DNA from: Martinezella hainanensis
Lineage (GTDB): Bacteria > Pseudomonadota > Alphaproteobacteria > Rhizobiales > Rhizobiaceae
Length of the DNA stretch: 64,000 nucleotides
Assembly (NCBI RefSeq): GCF_900094555.1
Contig: NZ_FMAC01000009.1
Coordinates: 220,063-284,062 of the forward strand
Direction of reading: 5' to 3'
In this document: piece by piece, positions 35,491 through 45,067 of the stretch
Layout: the number at the start of each line of letters is the position of its first letter
Numbering within the stretch: the stretch's first letter is position 1
Made by a program: the position numbers and the translations under genes
Notes under the pieces: generated by a model
Database searches by the model: none
Told to the model about the DNA's origin: nothing
The model's input: only the letters and a program-made list of their open reading frames with translations

Positions 35491-36306
35491 TCAAGCTGCG
35501 GCTGCCGCCTGCTCGTCCCTCTGCCGCTGGACCTCGCGACGCTTCGTCACGATGGACGCGCAGATGACGCCGACGGCGACCACGCCGATCAGGATCGTGC
35601 AGATGGCATTGATTTCCGGCGTAACGCCGAGCTTCACCTGGCTGTAGATCAGCATCGGCAACGTCTTGGCGCCGGCACCGGAGGCGAAGGTTGCTATCAC
35701 CAGATCATCGAGCGACAAGGTGAGTGCGAGCACCCAACCGGAAAAGACGGCTGGCGCGATGATCGGCAGCGTCACCTCGAAGAAGGTGCGCACCGGCGGT
35801 GCGCCAAGATCCATGGCCGCCTCCTCGATCGAGCGATCGAAGGTCAGGAGGCGGGATTGCACGACGACGGCAACGAAGCACATGGTCAGGGTCGTATGTG
35901 CCATGACGATCGTCCAGAAGCCGCGGTCGACGCCTGAGGTGACGAAGAGCAGCAGCAGCGACAAGCCGGTAATGACGTCAGGCATGACGAGCGGCGCATA
36001 GATCATGCCCGAAAACAGGATGCGGCCGCGAAAACGCGTATAGCGAACCAGCGTGATTGCCGCAAAAGTGCCGAGAACGGTGGCGATCGTCGCCGAGAGC
36101 AGCGCGATGCGCACGGTCAGCCAGGCGGCGTTCAGCATGGTGTCGTTGCTGAAGAGATGCACGTACCATTGCGTCGAGAAACCGCCCCAGACGGTGACGA
36201 GGCGCGAGCTGTTGAAGGAGTAGATCACCAGCAGCAGGATCGGCAGGTAAAGGAAGGCGAGACCGAGCGTGACGGAGACGATGTTGAAGCGGGACCAGCG
36301 GATCAT
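35491..36306 (-). CDS. potI: polyamine ABC transporter permease (PotI/PotC-like)
   Basis: A 271-residue permease with six helices, typical N-terminus FNIVSVTLGLAFLYLPILLL and YSFNSSRLVTVWGGFSTQWY, and the EAA loop (EEAAMDLGAPPVRTFFEVTLP) contacting the ATPase. The ALTLSLDDLVIATFASG motif is characteristic of PotC/PotI. It is the last gene of the operon, four bases after potH. Confidence 0.9.
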   Translation of the reverse strand: MIRWSRFNIVSVTLGLAFLYLPILLLVIYSFNSSRLVTVWGGFSTQWYVHLFSNDTMLNAAWLTVRIALLSATIATVLGTFAAITLVRYTRFRGRILFSGMIYAPLVMPDVITGLSLLLLFVTSGVDRGFWTIVMAHTTLTMCFVAVVVQSRLLTFDRSIEEAAMDLGAPPVRTFFEVTLPIIAPAVFSGWVLALTLSLDDLVIATFASGAGAKTLPMLIYSQVKLGVTPEINAICTILIGVVAVGVICASIVTKRREVQRQRDEQAAAAA

Positions 36307-36309
36307 CGG

Positions 36310-37221
36310 TTATCTCCCCTTCTCATCGGCTTTGGCCTGGAAATGCTGGAAAAAGACGATCGGTACCACGAGAACAAGAAGCAGGATGGTTGCCACCGCC
36401 GAGGCCAGCGGCCAGTCGGTATTACTGTAGAATTCCGTCCAGAGCACCTTGCCGATCATCAGGGTTTGCGACCCGCCGAGCAGATCGGGGATGACGAACT
36501 CGCCGACCGCCGGGATGAAGACCAGCATGCAGCCGGCGACGATGCCGGGAATCGAGAGCGGAAAGGTGACGCGCCAAAAGGCGCCGATCGGCGTACAGCC
36601 GAGATCCTGCGCCGCCTCGATCAGCGTGCCGTCCATCTTTTCCAGCGACGAATAAAGCGGCAGCACCATGAAAGGCAGGTAGGAATAGACCATGCCGATA
36701 TAGACGGCGGTATTGGTGTTCAGGATGACGAGCGGCTCGTGGATGATGCCGAGCCCCATCAGCAGCTGGTTCAGGAGGCCCGTCGTGCTCAGGATCGACA
36801 TCCAGGAATAGACGCGGATCAGAAAGCTCGTCCAGAAGGGCAGGATGACCAGCATCAGCAGAGTCGGCCGGATCGTGCGCGGCGCCTGCGCCATGCCGTA
36901 GGCGATCGGATAGGCGATGATAAGCGTCAGAAGCGTCGAGATGCCGGCGATCTGCAGGCTCTCGATATAGGCGTTCATGTAAAGGGGGTCGCCGGTCAGC
37001 CATACGTAGTTGTCGAACGACATGGTCTGCAGTTTGTCCCACCAGTCGCCGAAGCTGTCGCTCCAGGCAAAGGACGGGTCATAGGGGGGCACCGACAACG
37101 CCTTTGTCGACAGAGAAATGCGGAAGACGATGAGGAAGGGCGCGAGAAAGAAGAGCAGCAACCAAGCATAGGGAACGATGATGACGAGGCGCTGATAGAT
37201 AGAGGAACCGAGCGCTCTCAT
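36310..37221 (-). CDS. potH: polyamine ABC transporter permease (PotH/PotB-like)
   Basis: A 303-residue permease beginning RLVIIVPYAWLLLFFLAPFL, with a PotH-type periplasmic insert (SLSTKALSVPPYDPSFAWSD), the NTNTAVYIGMVYSYLPFMVL helix and an EAA loop (IEAAQDLGCTPIGAFWRVTFP). ATG 37221 follows GAAGGATTGACC and lies two bases after the ATPase stop, so the genes are coupled. Confidence 0.9.
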   Translation of the reverse strand: MRALGSSIYQRLVIIVPYAWLLLFFLAPFLIVFRISLSTKALSVPPYDPSFAWSDSFGDWWDKLQTMSFDNYVWLTGDPLYMNAYIESLQIAGISTLLTLIIAYPIAYGMAQAPRTIRPTLLMLVILPFWTSFLIRVYSWMSILSTTGLLNQLLMGLGIIHEPLVILNTNTAVYIGMVYSYLPFMVLPLYSSLEKMDGTLIEAAQDLGCTPIGAFWRVTFPLSIPGIVAGCMLVFIPAVGEFVIPDLLGGSQTLMIGKVLWTEFYSNTDWPLASAVATILLLVLVVPIVFFQHFQAKADEKGR

Positions 37222-37223
37222 GG

Positions 37224-38366
37224 TCAATCCTTCAGCAAAACGCCGGCATTTTCGTCGAAGGAGACCCAGACGTCCTGGTCGTAGGCGAAGGGCTCTTCCA
37301 CGGCGCGAACCGCATTCAGCGACGATGCCTTGACCACCTGTCCGCTCTTCAGTTTGACATGGAAGACGGTCATGTCGCCGAGATAGGCAATATCCCATAT
37401 TTCGCCTTCGGCGGCATTGACCGAGGCATTGGCCGGCGGGCGCGGCGATACCCTGAGCTTCTCCGGACGGATGGCGAGGCTGGCGCGGCTTCCCGCCGAC
37501 GGCGTCTCACCGGAAGCGGAACGCACCGTGAAGCCGGCATCGACCGATATCTCGACAATGCCCGATTGCGCCGACGTCACATTGCCGTCGAGGATGTTCA
37601 CATCGCCGATAAAGTCTGCGACGAAGCGGCAGTTGGGCGCCTCGTAGATCTCGGCCGGCGTTGCCACCTGCACCACCTTGCCGTGGCTCATGACCGCGAT
37701 ACGGTCGGCCATGGTCATCGCCTCTTCCTGGTCGTGGGTCACGACGACGAAGGTCAGCCCCAGGCTTTGCTGCAGATCCATGAGTTCGAACTGCGTCTCT
37801 TCGCGCAGCTTCTTGTCGAGCGCACCAAGGGGTTCGTCGAGCAGCAGCACCTTCGGCCGCTTGGCAAGCGAGCGGGCGAGCGCCACGCGCTGACGCTGGC
37901 CGCCGGAAAGCTGGTTGGGCTTGCGCTTGGCAAACTGTTCGAGCTTCACGAGCTTCAGCATCTGCCCGACGCGATCGTCGATCTCGGCCTTCGGCATGCC
38001 GTCCTGGCGCAGGCCGAAGGCTATGTTCTTCTCCACCGACATATGTGGAAACAGCGCATAGGACTGGAACATCATATTGACGGGGCGGCGATAGGGCGGC
38101 GTGCCGGCAAGATCCTGGCCATCGAGCACGATCTCGCCGGTCGTCGGCTGTTCAAAGCCTGCGAGCATGCGCAAAAGCGTGGACTTGCCGCAGCCCGATG
38201 CGCCGAGAAGGGCAAAGAATTCGCGGTTGTAGATATTCAGGGAGAGGTCGTCGACGGCGGTAAAATCACCGAACTTCTTCGTCACATTCTTGAAGGAAAT
38301 GTAAGGCTTGGCCGAAGGATCGGTCCAAGGAGCAAAGGAACGCCGGATATTACCGAGTGACTTCAT
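37224..38366 (-). CDS. potG: polyamine ABC transporter ATP-binding protein (PotG/PotA-like)
   Basis: A 380-residue ABC ATPase with Walker A GASGCGKST, Q-loop MMFQSYALFPHMSV, signature LSGGQRQRVALARSL, Walker B VLLLDEPLGALD and a C-terminal TOBE domain (RPEKLRVSPRPP, IAYLGDMTVFHVKLKSG). The N-terminal extension (SFAPWTDPSAKPYISFKNVT) is the PotG form. It is downstream of potF by 188 bases that contain a stem-loop. Confidence 0.92.
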   Translation of the reverse strand: MKSLGNIRRSFAPWTDPSAKPYISFKNVTKKFGDFTAVDDLSLNIYNREFFALLGASGCGKSTLLRMLAGFEQPTTGEIVLDGQDLAGTPPYRRPVNMMFQSYALFPHMSVEKNIAFGLRQDGMPKAEIDDRVGQMLKLVKLEQFAKRKPNQLSGGQRQRVALARSLAKRPKVLLLDEPLGALDKKLREETQFELMDLQQSLGLTFVVVTHDQEEAMTMADRIAVMSHGKVVQVATPAEIYEAPNCRFVADFIGDVNILDGNVTSAQSGIVEISVDAGFTVRSASGETPSAGSRASLAIRPEKLRVSPRPPANASVNAAEGEIWDIAYLGDMTVFHVKLKSGQVVKASSLNAVRAVEEPFAYDQDVWVSFDENAGVLLKD

Positions 38367-38522
38367 TATCTATCCCCAAATGGACGCCCGGATGGGCTTT
38401 CCGAAAGCATTTCCGCATTCCCCACGGAAAACCGCTGCGCACTTTTCCCGGAAATGCGTTGGCGCCCGGCTGTTCCCCTTCCCGGCGCGCTCGTGATTCC
38501 TAACCTTACCCTCATAAGGAAA

Positions 38523-38546
38523 GGCCCGGACGTTGCCGTCCGGGCC
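38523..38546 (-). other. potF-potG intercistronic stem-loop
   Basis: GGCCCGGAC and GTCCGGGCC pair perfectly around a six-base loop, starting nine bases after the potF stop. On the minus strand TTTCCTT follows, so weak termination is possible; with the operon continuing, partial attenuation or 3' protection of potF mRNA is more likely. Confidence 0.7.
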
Positions 38547-38554
38547 GCTTCGAA

Positions 38555-39652
38555 TTATTGGCCTGTCGTGACCTTTGTCCACAAGCGCGTCGCCACGCGC
38601 TGCGTTTTTGCGTCCCAAGGCGTCAGTGTGTACAACTTCTCGCGGACCGCATCGGTCGGATAGACGGCCGGATCTTCCAGTACGTCCTTGCTCACGAACT
38701 GCTGCGATGCCTTGTTGCCGTTGGCATAGGCGGTGAAGTTGCTCGCCTTGGCGATGACTTCCGGCTTCATGATGTAGTTGAGGAAAATATGCGCCTCTTC
38801 GACATGCGGCGCATCGGCGGGGATCGCCATGACGTCAAACCACATCTGCGCGCCCTTCGTCGGGATCGAATAGCTGATGTTGACGCCGTTCTTGGCTTCG
38901 GTCGCGCGATTGCGGGCCTGCAGCACATCGCCGGAATAACCGAAGGCGATGCAGATATCGCCATTGGCGAGCGCATTGATGTATTCGGAGGAGTGAAACT
39001 TGCGCACGAAGGGCCGGATCGACGTCAAAAGCTCTTCGGCCTTCTTGAAGTCTTCCTGCTTGGTCGAATTCGGGTCGAGGCCCAGATAGCGCAGCGCGGC
39101 CGGGATGACGTCCGTCGGCGAATCCAGCACATAGATGCCGCAATCCTTGAACTTGGCTGCCACCGCGGGATCAAAGATCACGTTGATATCGGGTGCCTCG
39201 TCGGTGCCGAGGATCTGCTTCACCTTGTCGACGTTGTAGCCGACGCCGCTGGTGCCCCACATATAGTCGATGGCGTATTGATTGCCGGGGTCGTAGGTCG
39301 CGATGCGCTGCTGCACCGTATCCCACATGTTGGAGATATTCGGCAGCTTGGACTTGTCGAGCTTCTGAAAGACGCCGGCCTTGATCTGGCGTTGCAGGAA
39401 GTAGGCCGTCGGGACGACGATGTCATAGCCGGTCTTGCCGGCCAGCAGCTTGGTTTCCAGCGTCTCGTTCTGGTCGAAGGTGTCATAGACGACCTTGATG
39501 CCGGTTTCCTTGGTGAAATCCGCCAGGATCGAATTATCGATATAATCCGACCAGTTATAGATATTGACGACCTTGTCTTCGGCGTGAGCGACCGTCGCCA
39601 GCGAAACGACCGCGAAAGCCGTTGCTGCAAGCCGTGCGAACATGGACTTCAT
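38555..39652 (-). CDS. potF: polyamine-binding periplasmic protein (PotF/PotD-like)
   Basis: A 365-residue periplasmic binding protein with a signal peptide (MKSMFARLAATAFAVVSLAT, cleavage after AHA) and the family start KVVNIYNWSDYIDNSILADF. Other marks are YDIVVPTAYFLQRQI, YMWGTSGVGYNVDKV and ICIAFGYSGDVLQA, which line the polyamine site in PotF. ATG 39652 matches the signal peptide. First gene of potFGHI. The puu-like degradation genes lie 7 kb away, consistent with polyamines as nutrients. Confidence 0.92.
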   Translation of the reverse strand: MKSMFARLAATAFAVVSLATVAHAEDKVVNIYNWSDYIDNSILADFTKETGIKVVYDTFDQNETLETKLLAGKTGYDIVVPTAYFLQRQIKAGVFQKLDKSKLPNISNMWDTVQQRIATYDPGNQYAIDYMWGTSGVGYNVDKVKQILGTDEAPDINVIFDPAVAAKFKDCGIYVLDSPTDVIPAALRYLGLDPNSTKQEDFKKAEELLTSIRPFVRKFHSSEYINALANGDICIAFGYSGDVLQARNRATEAKNGVNISYSIPTKGAQMWFDVMAIPADAPHVEEAHIFLNYIMKPEVIAKASNFTAYANGNKASQQFVSKDVLEDPAVYPTDAVREKLYTLTPWDAKTQRVATRLWTKVTTGQ

Positions 39653-39975
39653 AGTCTCTCCTGTTTTGTTCAAGGGCATCCAGGCGATACCCAACCCTCT
39701 GTTTTTCCCGTTAGACTAGAAAGGAAATCGGAAGGCGACAAGGGGAAAAAGCAAGCCATCACGAGCTTTAGCGGATTGGCGGAAAACGACGGATTCCTCA
39801 TTAGGGCACGCCGGCGAGATCGCTTGCACGCGATTGTGAACGCCGCGGTCGCTTCTCGCGTGAATGCGGATAGCAGCTTTGCTAACATCGCAGCGCCTCA
39901 CGTCAGGAATAGCCTCACGCCTGCTTCCCAAGCCCTCCCGGCGGGCAATCCTAACCCATAATTCAAGGGTGCATC
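39653..39975. other. potF / aldo-keto reductase divergent intergenic region
   Basis: This 323-base region must hold promoters for both potF (leftward) and the reductase (rightward). I see no gene, no convincing -35/-10 pair and no strong palindrome. The short open frames crossing it lack ribosome sites. Confidence 0.5.
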
Positions 39976-40974
39976 ATGCAGTATCAAAAATTCGGCAATA
40001 CCGGTCTTAGCGTCTCGCGCCTATGCCTGGGCACGATGACATTCGGCCTGCAGATCGAGCAGGAAGACATCGCCCATGCCATTCTCGACAAGGCGACCGA
40101 TGCCGGCGTCAACTTCATCGACACTGCCGACGTCTATCCGCTTGGCGGCGGCGAGCAGCTTGCCGGCCGCACCGAAGAGATCGTCGGACGTTGGCTGAAG
40201 GGCAAGCGCGACCGCTTCATCGTCGCGACCAAGGCGGTCGGAAAGGTCGGCCCGTCTCCCTGGGATCAGGGGGCATCGCGCAAGCACCTTCTCGATGCGA
40301 TCGACGCTTCGCTGCGGCGTCTCGGCACTGACTATGTCGACCTTTACCAGCTGCATTCGGACGATCGCGAAACACCGATCGACGAGACGCTGGAGGCGCT
40401 CGATGTCATCGTGCGCTCGGGCAAGGCCCGCTATGTCGGCGTATCGAACTTCCTTGCCTACCGGCTGGCATTGGCGCTGGGCCGGGCCGATGTCCTGCGC
40501 ACCGCCCGCTTCGTCTCGGTGCAGCCGCGCTACAATCTCTTGTTCCGTCAGATCGAGCGCGAACTGTTGCCGCTTGCCGAAGAACAACACATCGCCGTCA
40601 TCCCTTATAACCCGATCGCCGGCGGTCTCCTCACCGGCAAGCACAAGCATGACGAAGCACCAACCGAAGGCCGCTTCAGTGCGCAGTTGCGCAGCGCCGG
40701 CACCAACTATCTGCAACGCTACTGGCACGAGCGCGAATTCGCGACGATCGAGAAGCTGCGCGGTATCGCCCAAGAAGCCGGCCAGTCGCTCACAAAGCTC
40801 GCCGTCGCCTGGGTGGCCGCCAATCCGGTCATCACCTCGGCCATCATCGGCGCAAGCCGCCCCGATCAATTGACGGACACGCTCGCCGCCATCGATCTGA
40901 AGCTCGATCCGGAGCTGAAGGCGAAGCTTGACGAAGCCACTGTCGAATATCGCTGGGGTGACGCGGCTCGCTGA
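39976..40974 (+). CDS. aldo/keto reductase
   Basis: A 332-residue TIM-barrel NADPH-dependent reductase. The catalytic tetrad is readable: Asp and Tyr in FIDTADVYPLGGGEQL, Lys in FIVATKAVGKVG and His in DLYQLHSDD. The cofactor end shows AIIGASRPDQLTDTLAAID. The length and the GNTGLSVSRLCLGTMTFG start fit the YghZ/Tas-like group; the physiological aldehyde or ketone is unknown. It is convergent with a LysR gene, 37 bases apart. Confidence 0.92.
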   Translation: MQYQKFGNTGLSVSRLCLGTMTFGLQIEQEDIAHAILDKATDAGVNFIDTADVYPLGGGEQLAGRTEEIVGRWLKGKRDRFIVATKAVGKVGPSPWDQGASRKHLLDAIDASLRRLGTDYVDLYQLHSDDRETPIDETLEALDVIVRSGKARYVGVSNFLAYRLALALGRADVLRTARFVSVQPRYNLLFRQIERELLPLAEEQHIAVIPYNPIAGGLLTGKHKHDEAPTEGRFSAQLRSAGTNYLQRYWHEREFATIEKLRGIAQEAGQSLTKLAVAWVAANPVITSAIIGASRPDQLTDTLAAIDLKLDPELKAKLDEATVEYRWGDAAR

Positions 40975-41011
40975 AGAGGCGCGAACCGGCGGCAAACTGC
41001 CGCCGGTCCTT

Positions 41012-41884
41012 TCACAGATAGGTTGGGCGCTTGCCGGCAAAGAGCTCGGCATGGCTTTTCAACAGCTTGGCCATGCGGTCGACCACGGTGCGGATTTCCC
41101 GGCGATGGCGGTCGGCATTGTTCATGACGATCCATTGCCGGTGGCGCAGCTCCGAGATTTCCTCACCCACCCGCTCCAGCCGCGGCTCCTGATCGCCAAC
41201 GAAGCAGGGGAGCACGGCAATGCCGGATCCGGCGAGCACCAGATCGTACAGTGAGCGGGGGCGGCTGACGGTAAAAGCGATTTCCTCGCGCTTGTTCTGG
41301 TGTGGCCAGCGCAGATAGGCCGAGATCGCCTCCTCCTCCGCCACCGCGATCCAGCGCGGCGGGCCGGAAAAGCGCATGTTGCGGGCCTGATAGGCGGCAT
41401 AGGCGACATCGCCGGTCTTGATCGCCGCGAGATTGGTCTCCTCCGGCTCGAAGGCGCGGATGCCGATATCGCTTTCGCGATGGGCAAGGCTGGCGCGGCG
41501 TTCACCCAGATGCAGGTCGATCCGGAAGCCGTCCCTCTCCGAGCAGATCGTCGGCATGTTCTGGCTGAGCAGCCAGCCGACCCATGTGCCGGCCGCTATA
41601 CGGACGATCGAAGCGCCTTGGGCATCGCGCTGCCAGCTATCGACCTTGCGGGCGGCGGCTTCCATCTCCAGCAGCTGATCGAACAAGGCCTGACCGTCGC
41701 CCGTCAGTGCATAGCCCGCCTGGCTGCGCTCGAACAGCGGGCGTCCGATCTGCCCTTCCAGTTCCAGCATTCGCCGGCCGATCGTTGCCGGGCTCAAGCC
41801 GCTGGAAGCGACGGCGCCGGTCAAGCCGCCACCGCGGGCGACATCGAGAAAAAGCCTATAGGAATCCCAGGTCGTATTTTTCAT
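41012..41884 (-). CDS. LysR-family transcriptional regulator
   Basis: A 290-residue regulator with helix-turn-helix DSYRLFLDVARGGGLTGAVA / LSPATIGRRMLELEGQIGRPL and an effector domain. It belongs to the branch that starts with a W-D-x-Y-R-LFLDVA motif. It is divergent from a small 85-residue ORF (88 bases between starts) and convergent with the aldo/keto reductase. The target is not clear; the small ORF is the only divergent candidate. Confidence 0.88.
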   Translation of the reverse strand: MKNTTWDSYRLFLDVARGGGLTGAVASSGLSPATIGRRMLELEGQIGRPLFERSQAGYALTGDGQALFDQLLEMEAAARKVDSWQRDAQGASIVRIAAGTWVGWLLSQNMPTICSERDGFRIDLHLGERRASLAHRESDIGIRAFEPEETNLAAIKTGDVAYAAYQARNMRFSGPPRWIAVAEEEAISAYLRWPHQNKREEIAFTVSRPRSLYDLVLAGSGIAVLPCFVGDQEPRLERVGEEISELRHRQWIVMNNADRHRREIRTVVDRMAKLLKSHAELFAGKRPTYL

Positions 41885-41972
41885 AATTGAAAAACATAAG
41901 GCGAAAATAGCTGTTTATAAAGAAAATTCTGATGTGTAGTTGAAGGGATGCCTCACAGGAAGGAGACATCTC

Positions 41973-42230
41973 ATGACAGAAAGCATGGCTCTGGCGAAAG
42001 CCATAGAAATACAAAGCCTGGCGCGCGAAGAACAATGGCGCCACAACGAGGACCTGTTCTATCTCGACTATGGGATCGAGCCACCGCGCCTCTTCATATG
42101 GATCGGACGGATGTTTGCGGCTTTGAACACCCTTTACAAAGCAATGAAAAAGGCGGACCAGCCGGAAATCGGCCAATCCGCCTGCGATAGCAATGATTAC
42201 TGCGGTCAGGCCGCCTGCTCGCGCATGTAG
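41973..42230 (+). CDS. small protein of unknown function, overlaps the chemoreceptor gene tail to tail
   Basis: An 85-residue ORF starting at ATG 41973 directly after AAGGAGACATCTC, a very good ribosome site. The sequence has a helical N-terminus (ESMALAKAIEIQSLAREEQW), an aromatic centre (DLFYLDYGIEPPRLFIWIGR) and a Cys-containing tail (SACDSNDYCGQAACSRM). No family was recognised. Its last 25 bases overlap, on the opposite strand, the end of the chemoreceptor gene. It is divergent from a LysR gene. Likely real because of the ribosome site and clean start. Confidence 0.6.
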   Translation: MTESMALAKAIEIQSLAREEQWRHNEDLFYLDYGIEPPRLFIWIGRMFAALNTLYKAMKKADQPEIGQSACDSNDYCGQAACSRM

Positions 42231-44743
42231 CCTCCGTTGTAGCCCGCCTCGATCTTGAACTGCAGAATGAGGTGCAGCAGGGCATCGGCTTCGCCGGCGA
42301 GTTCTCGGCTCGCCGCCGTCGTCTCTTCCACCATGCCGGCGTTCTGCTGGGTCATCTGGTCCATGTGGTTGACCGAGGAATTGACCTCCTGCAGGGCGCT
42401 GGCCTGATCGTGGCTGGCGCGGGCAATCATTTCCACATGTTGGCTGATCGTCACGATCTGGCTGCTGATCTGCGCGAGGACCGAGCCAGCCTCCTGCACG
42501 AACTGCGAACCGGAATTGACCTCCTCGGTCGACTTGTTGATGAGCCCCTTGATTTCCTTGGCGGCAGCGGCCGAGCGCTGTGCGAGTTCGCGCACTTCCA
42601 TGGCGACAACGGCAAACCCCTTGCCGGCCTCGCCGGCGCGAGCGGCTTCGATACCGGCATTGAGCGCCAGAAGGTTGGTCTGGAAGGCGATCTCGTCGAT
42701 GACGCCGATGATCTGCTCGATCTTGCGGGATGCATCTTCGATGCGCGTCATCGCGTCGATGGCGTTACCGACAACGACGGAGCTGTCATCGGCGCTACGC
42801 TTGGCTTCGCGCACGATCGCATCCGCATCCTTGGCGCGTTCGGCGGACGAACGAACGGTGACGGTGATCTCGTCGACGGCCGCGGCGGTCTGTTCGAGAG
42901 AGGCAGCCTGCTGCTCAGTGCGCTTCGACAGATCCTCGGCGGAAGCCGCCATCTGCGCGCCGTTGCTCTGGATCATCTCGACATTGCTGCGGACCTGGCT
43001 CAGCGTCTGCTGCAGGCGAGACAGCGAACTATTGAAATCCTGACGGAGCTGCTCGAGGCGGCCGATGAAAGGCGTCTCAATCGTTGCCGAGATATCGCCC
43101 TGGGCAAGACGCTCCAGACCAGCAGCAAGCTCGCTGACGGCATAGTCGATCTGACGGTCGAGTTCGCGCTTTTCGGCGTCGTTGCGCTGGCGCTCATGCT
43201 CCGCGGCGGTGCGTTCCTCGTCGCTCTGCTCCTCGATGCGGATCTTCGAGATGGCGTTTTCCTTGAAGATGCCGAGGGCTCTCGCCATGTCACCGATTTC
43301 GTCGCGGCGCTGTTCGCCGGAGATCGAAGTCTCCAGCATGCCGTCGGCAATGCGGCGCATGGCAGCGGTGATCTGGCCGATCGGGCGCTGCAGGGTCAGA
43401 ACGAGCGCGATGCCGCCGGCAACCGAGAGAATAATGCCGAGTGCAGTCGCCAGGATGGATATGGAATTTGCCTGGTTGCGCTCGCTGCCGGCGCTCTGCT
43501 TCTGCGTCTCGGCGAAGGCGGTCAACTGACCCCAGACCTGATCGAGCTGCTGGCGGGCGCTGGCATATTCGCCGATCCGCTGGTTGATCGTATCGACAAG
43601 CTTGCCGCCGGCGTCATCCATGGATTTGATGGCGGGACGAATGGCCGTGTCGATGTCGCCGGCAAAATCCATGCTCTTGGCGCTCTGGTTCAGCGTATCG
43701 ATATCGCCGCCGAGCTTGGAGACTTCCTGGCGCAGGCGGACGAGATTGTCCTTGTTCGTATTGGCGTTGAAATCGGCCAAAACGAGCTGCAGCGAATAGA
43801 TCGAGTCTTCAAGGCGGCGCGTATCCTGCAGGACCGAATTCGTCTGCGCGACGCGGGCATCGAGGGACACGAAGGTCGTGGTCGCCTGGCGCATCATCTG
43901 CGTCGCCGCAAGCTGCGTATAAGTCGAGGTCTGGCGGAAGCGCGAGAGCAGCCGGCTGATGTTGGCAACGGTATCGTCCGTCGGCACATCGGTGCTTTCG
44001 GTGAAGGCCGCAAGATCCTTGATCGTGCCCACCAGCGACTGGACGACGCTCTTCTGGTTCTGTGGCAGTGCAAGGTCGATGGAGCGCTGCGCCTTGTTCA
44101 GATCCGTCAAACGATCCTTGAGAAGCTTGACCTTGTCGGCCGGGGTCGCTGCCTTGTTAAAGTCTTCCGCAACGGAGCTCAGCATATCGCCGCCCTTCAG
44201 CAGGCGGTCGGCGGAGCGCAGCGTGGAGGTCGCGTCCGCCTGATCCTGGCGCATCCGGTCTTCCAGCTGCTGGCTGTTGAAATTGACGTTGAAACGGGCA
44301 CTGATCAAAGCGCGCTGCGCGTCGTCGATCGTCTTGCGGAGCGAGAGTTCCTGTTCGTGCAGCGACCACAGCCTGCCGACAAGATTGGACATGTCGGCGG
44401 TCTTTGCTATCGCGTCAGTCAGATTGTCGCGACCGTCCGCATCTGCGCCGAGCTGGCCGAGAGTGGCATTCAGCACGCTCTGCTGCGACTTGATGTCCTC
44501 ATAGAGCTTGTCGCGCTGCTGTGTGTTGGTGATACGCAGGAAGTCATCCATCGAACCATAGAGGTTCTTGAACCCGGTCAGGGACTGCAGGACGCTGTTG
44601 GAGATCTCCATGCGGCCCTGAAGCAGACCCGACGCATAAAGCCCGGTGAGGCCTACGGCGGAAATGCTGATGACGAACGGCAGGACGAATATCAGAACCT
44701 TCGTCTTGATGTTGAAACGCGACAATATCTTGTCAATGAACAT
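42206..44743 (-). CDS. methyl-accepting chemotaxis protein
   Basis: An 845-residue chemoreceptor. TM1 spans about residues 16-38, then a large helical periplasmic sensor (about 40-425), TM2 (about 428-452), a HAMP domain (RPIGQITAAMRRIADGMLET), a second HAMP-like/coiled region and the signalling domain with the conserved hairpin tip EIAFQTNLLALNAGIEAARA and GKGFAVVAMEVRELAQRS. The C-terminus ends GGYMREQAA with no CheR-docking pentapeptide. The periplasmic domain, nearly 390 residues and all-helical, is longer than the usual four-helix bundle, suggesting a double bundle. Ligand unknown. No other che genes nearby. Confidence 0.95.
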   Translation of the reverse strand: MFIDKILSRFNIKTKVLIFVLPFVISISAVGLTGLYASGLLQGRMEISNSVLQSLTGFKNLYGSMDDFLRITNTQQRDKLYEDIKSQQSVLNATLGQLGADADGRDNLTDAIAKTADMSNLVGRLWSLHEQELSLRKTIDDAQRALISARFNVNFNSQQLEDRMRQDQADATSTLRSADRLLKGGDMLSSVAEDFNKAATPADKVKLLKDRLTDLNKAQRSIDLALPQNQKSVVQSLVGTIKDLAAFTESTDVPTDDTVANISRLLSRFRQTSTYTQLAATQMMRQATTTFVSLDARVAQTNSVLQDTRRLEDSIYSLQLVLADFNANTNKDNLVRLRQEVSKLGGDIDTLNQSAKSMDFAGDIDTAIRPAIKSMDDAGGKLVDTINQRIGEYASARQQLDQVWGQLTAFAETQKQSAGSERNQANSISILATALGIILSVAGGIALVLTLQRPIGQITAAMRRIADGMLETSISGEQRRDEIGDMARALGIFKENAISKIRIEEQSDEERTAAEHERQRNDAEKRELDRQIDYAVSELAAGLERLAQGDISATIETPFIGRLEQLRQDFNSSLSRLQQTLSQVRSNVEMIQSNGAQMAASAEDLSKRTEQQAASLEQTAAAVDEITVTVRSSAERAKDADAIVREAKRSADDSSVVVGNAIDAMTRIEDASRKIEQIIGVIDEIAFQTNLLALNAGIEAARAGEAGKGFAVVAMEVRELAQRSAAAAKEIKGLINKSTEEVNSGSQFVQEAGSVLAQISSQIVTISQHVEMIARASHDQASALQEVNSSVNHMDQMTQQNAGMVEETTAASRELAGEADALLHLILQFKIEAGYNGGYMREQAA

Positions 44744-45067
44744 TTTGGCCCAGACCTCTCACACACCGCTCCCCCGTCGACGCCGCCTCGGCGCTGACCG
44801 GATGTATAACCATCGTTCTTGAAATATCTGCAGGCGGGGTTCCCGAGTATAAGTCAGGAAGCAATCATTGCTTCGGCTCTAGCTTGCAGTAGAGCACCCC
44901 AAGAAATCGATTGGGATTGTCGGTGTGATTAATTAATTTTCAGATAAGGGTGTAGTGTGACCCGCAACATACAATCAAACGCTGAAAAGCGGATGACGAT
45001 ACCTATTCCTTTGCGCGAGCCAAGGCCGCCGCTTCGCGGCGGCGAAGGACAATGAAAGCGGCCGAGA
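44744..45067. other. gap upstream of the chemoreceptor gene, with a hairpin
   Basis: This 324-base stretch carries the chemoreceptor promoter somewhere in its AT-rich centre (near 44920-44950) and, at 45025-45043, a perfect eight-pair hairpin GCCGCCGC-TTC-GCGGCGGC 25 bases after the small membrane-protein gene. The hairpin has no U run on either strand, so it may only stabilise a transcript. No gene is visible. Confidence 0.5.

Noticed and set aside
42272..44797. An 841-codon open frame antisense to the chemoreceptor gene
   Set aside because: Mirror of the MCP coding sequence, whose domains are unmistakable.
45025..45043. GC hairpin as a terminator
   Set aside because: No run of T on either strand; kept only as a structural note.
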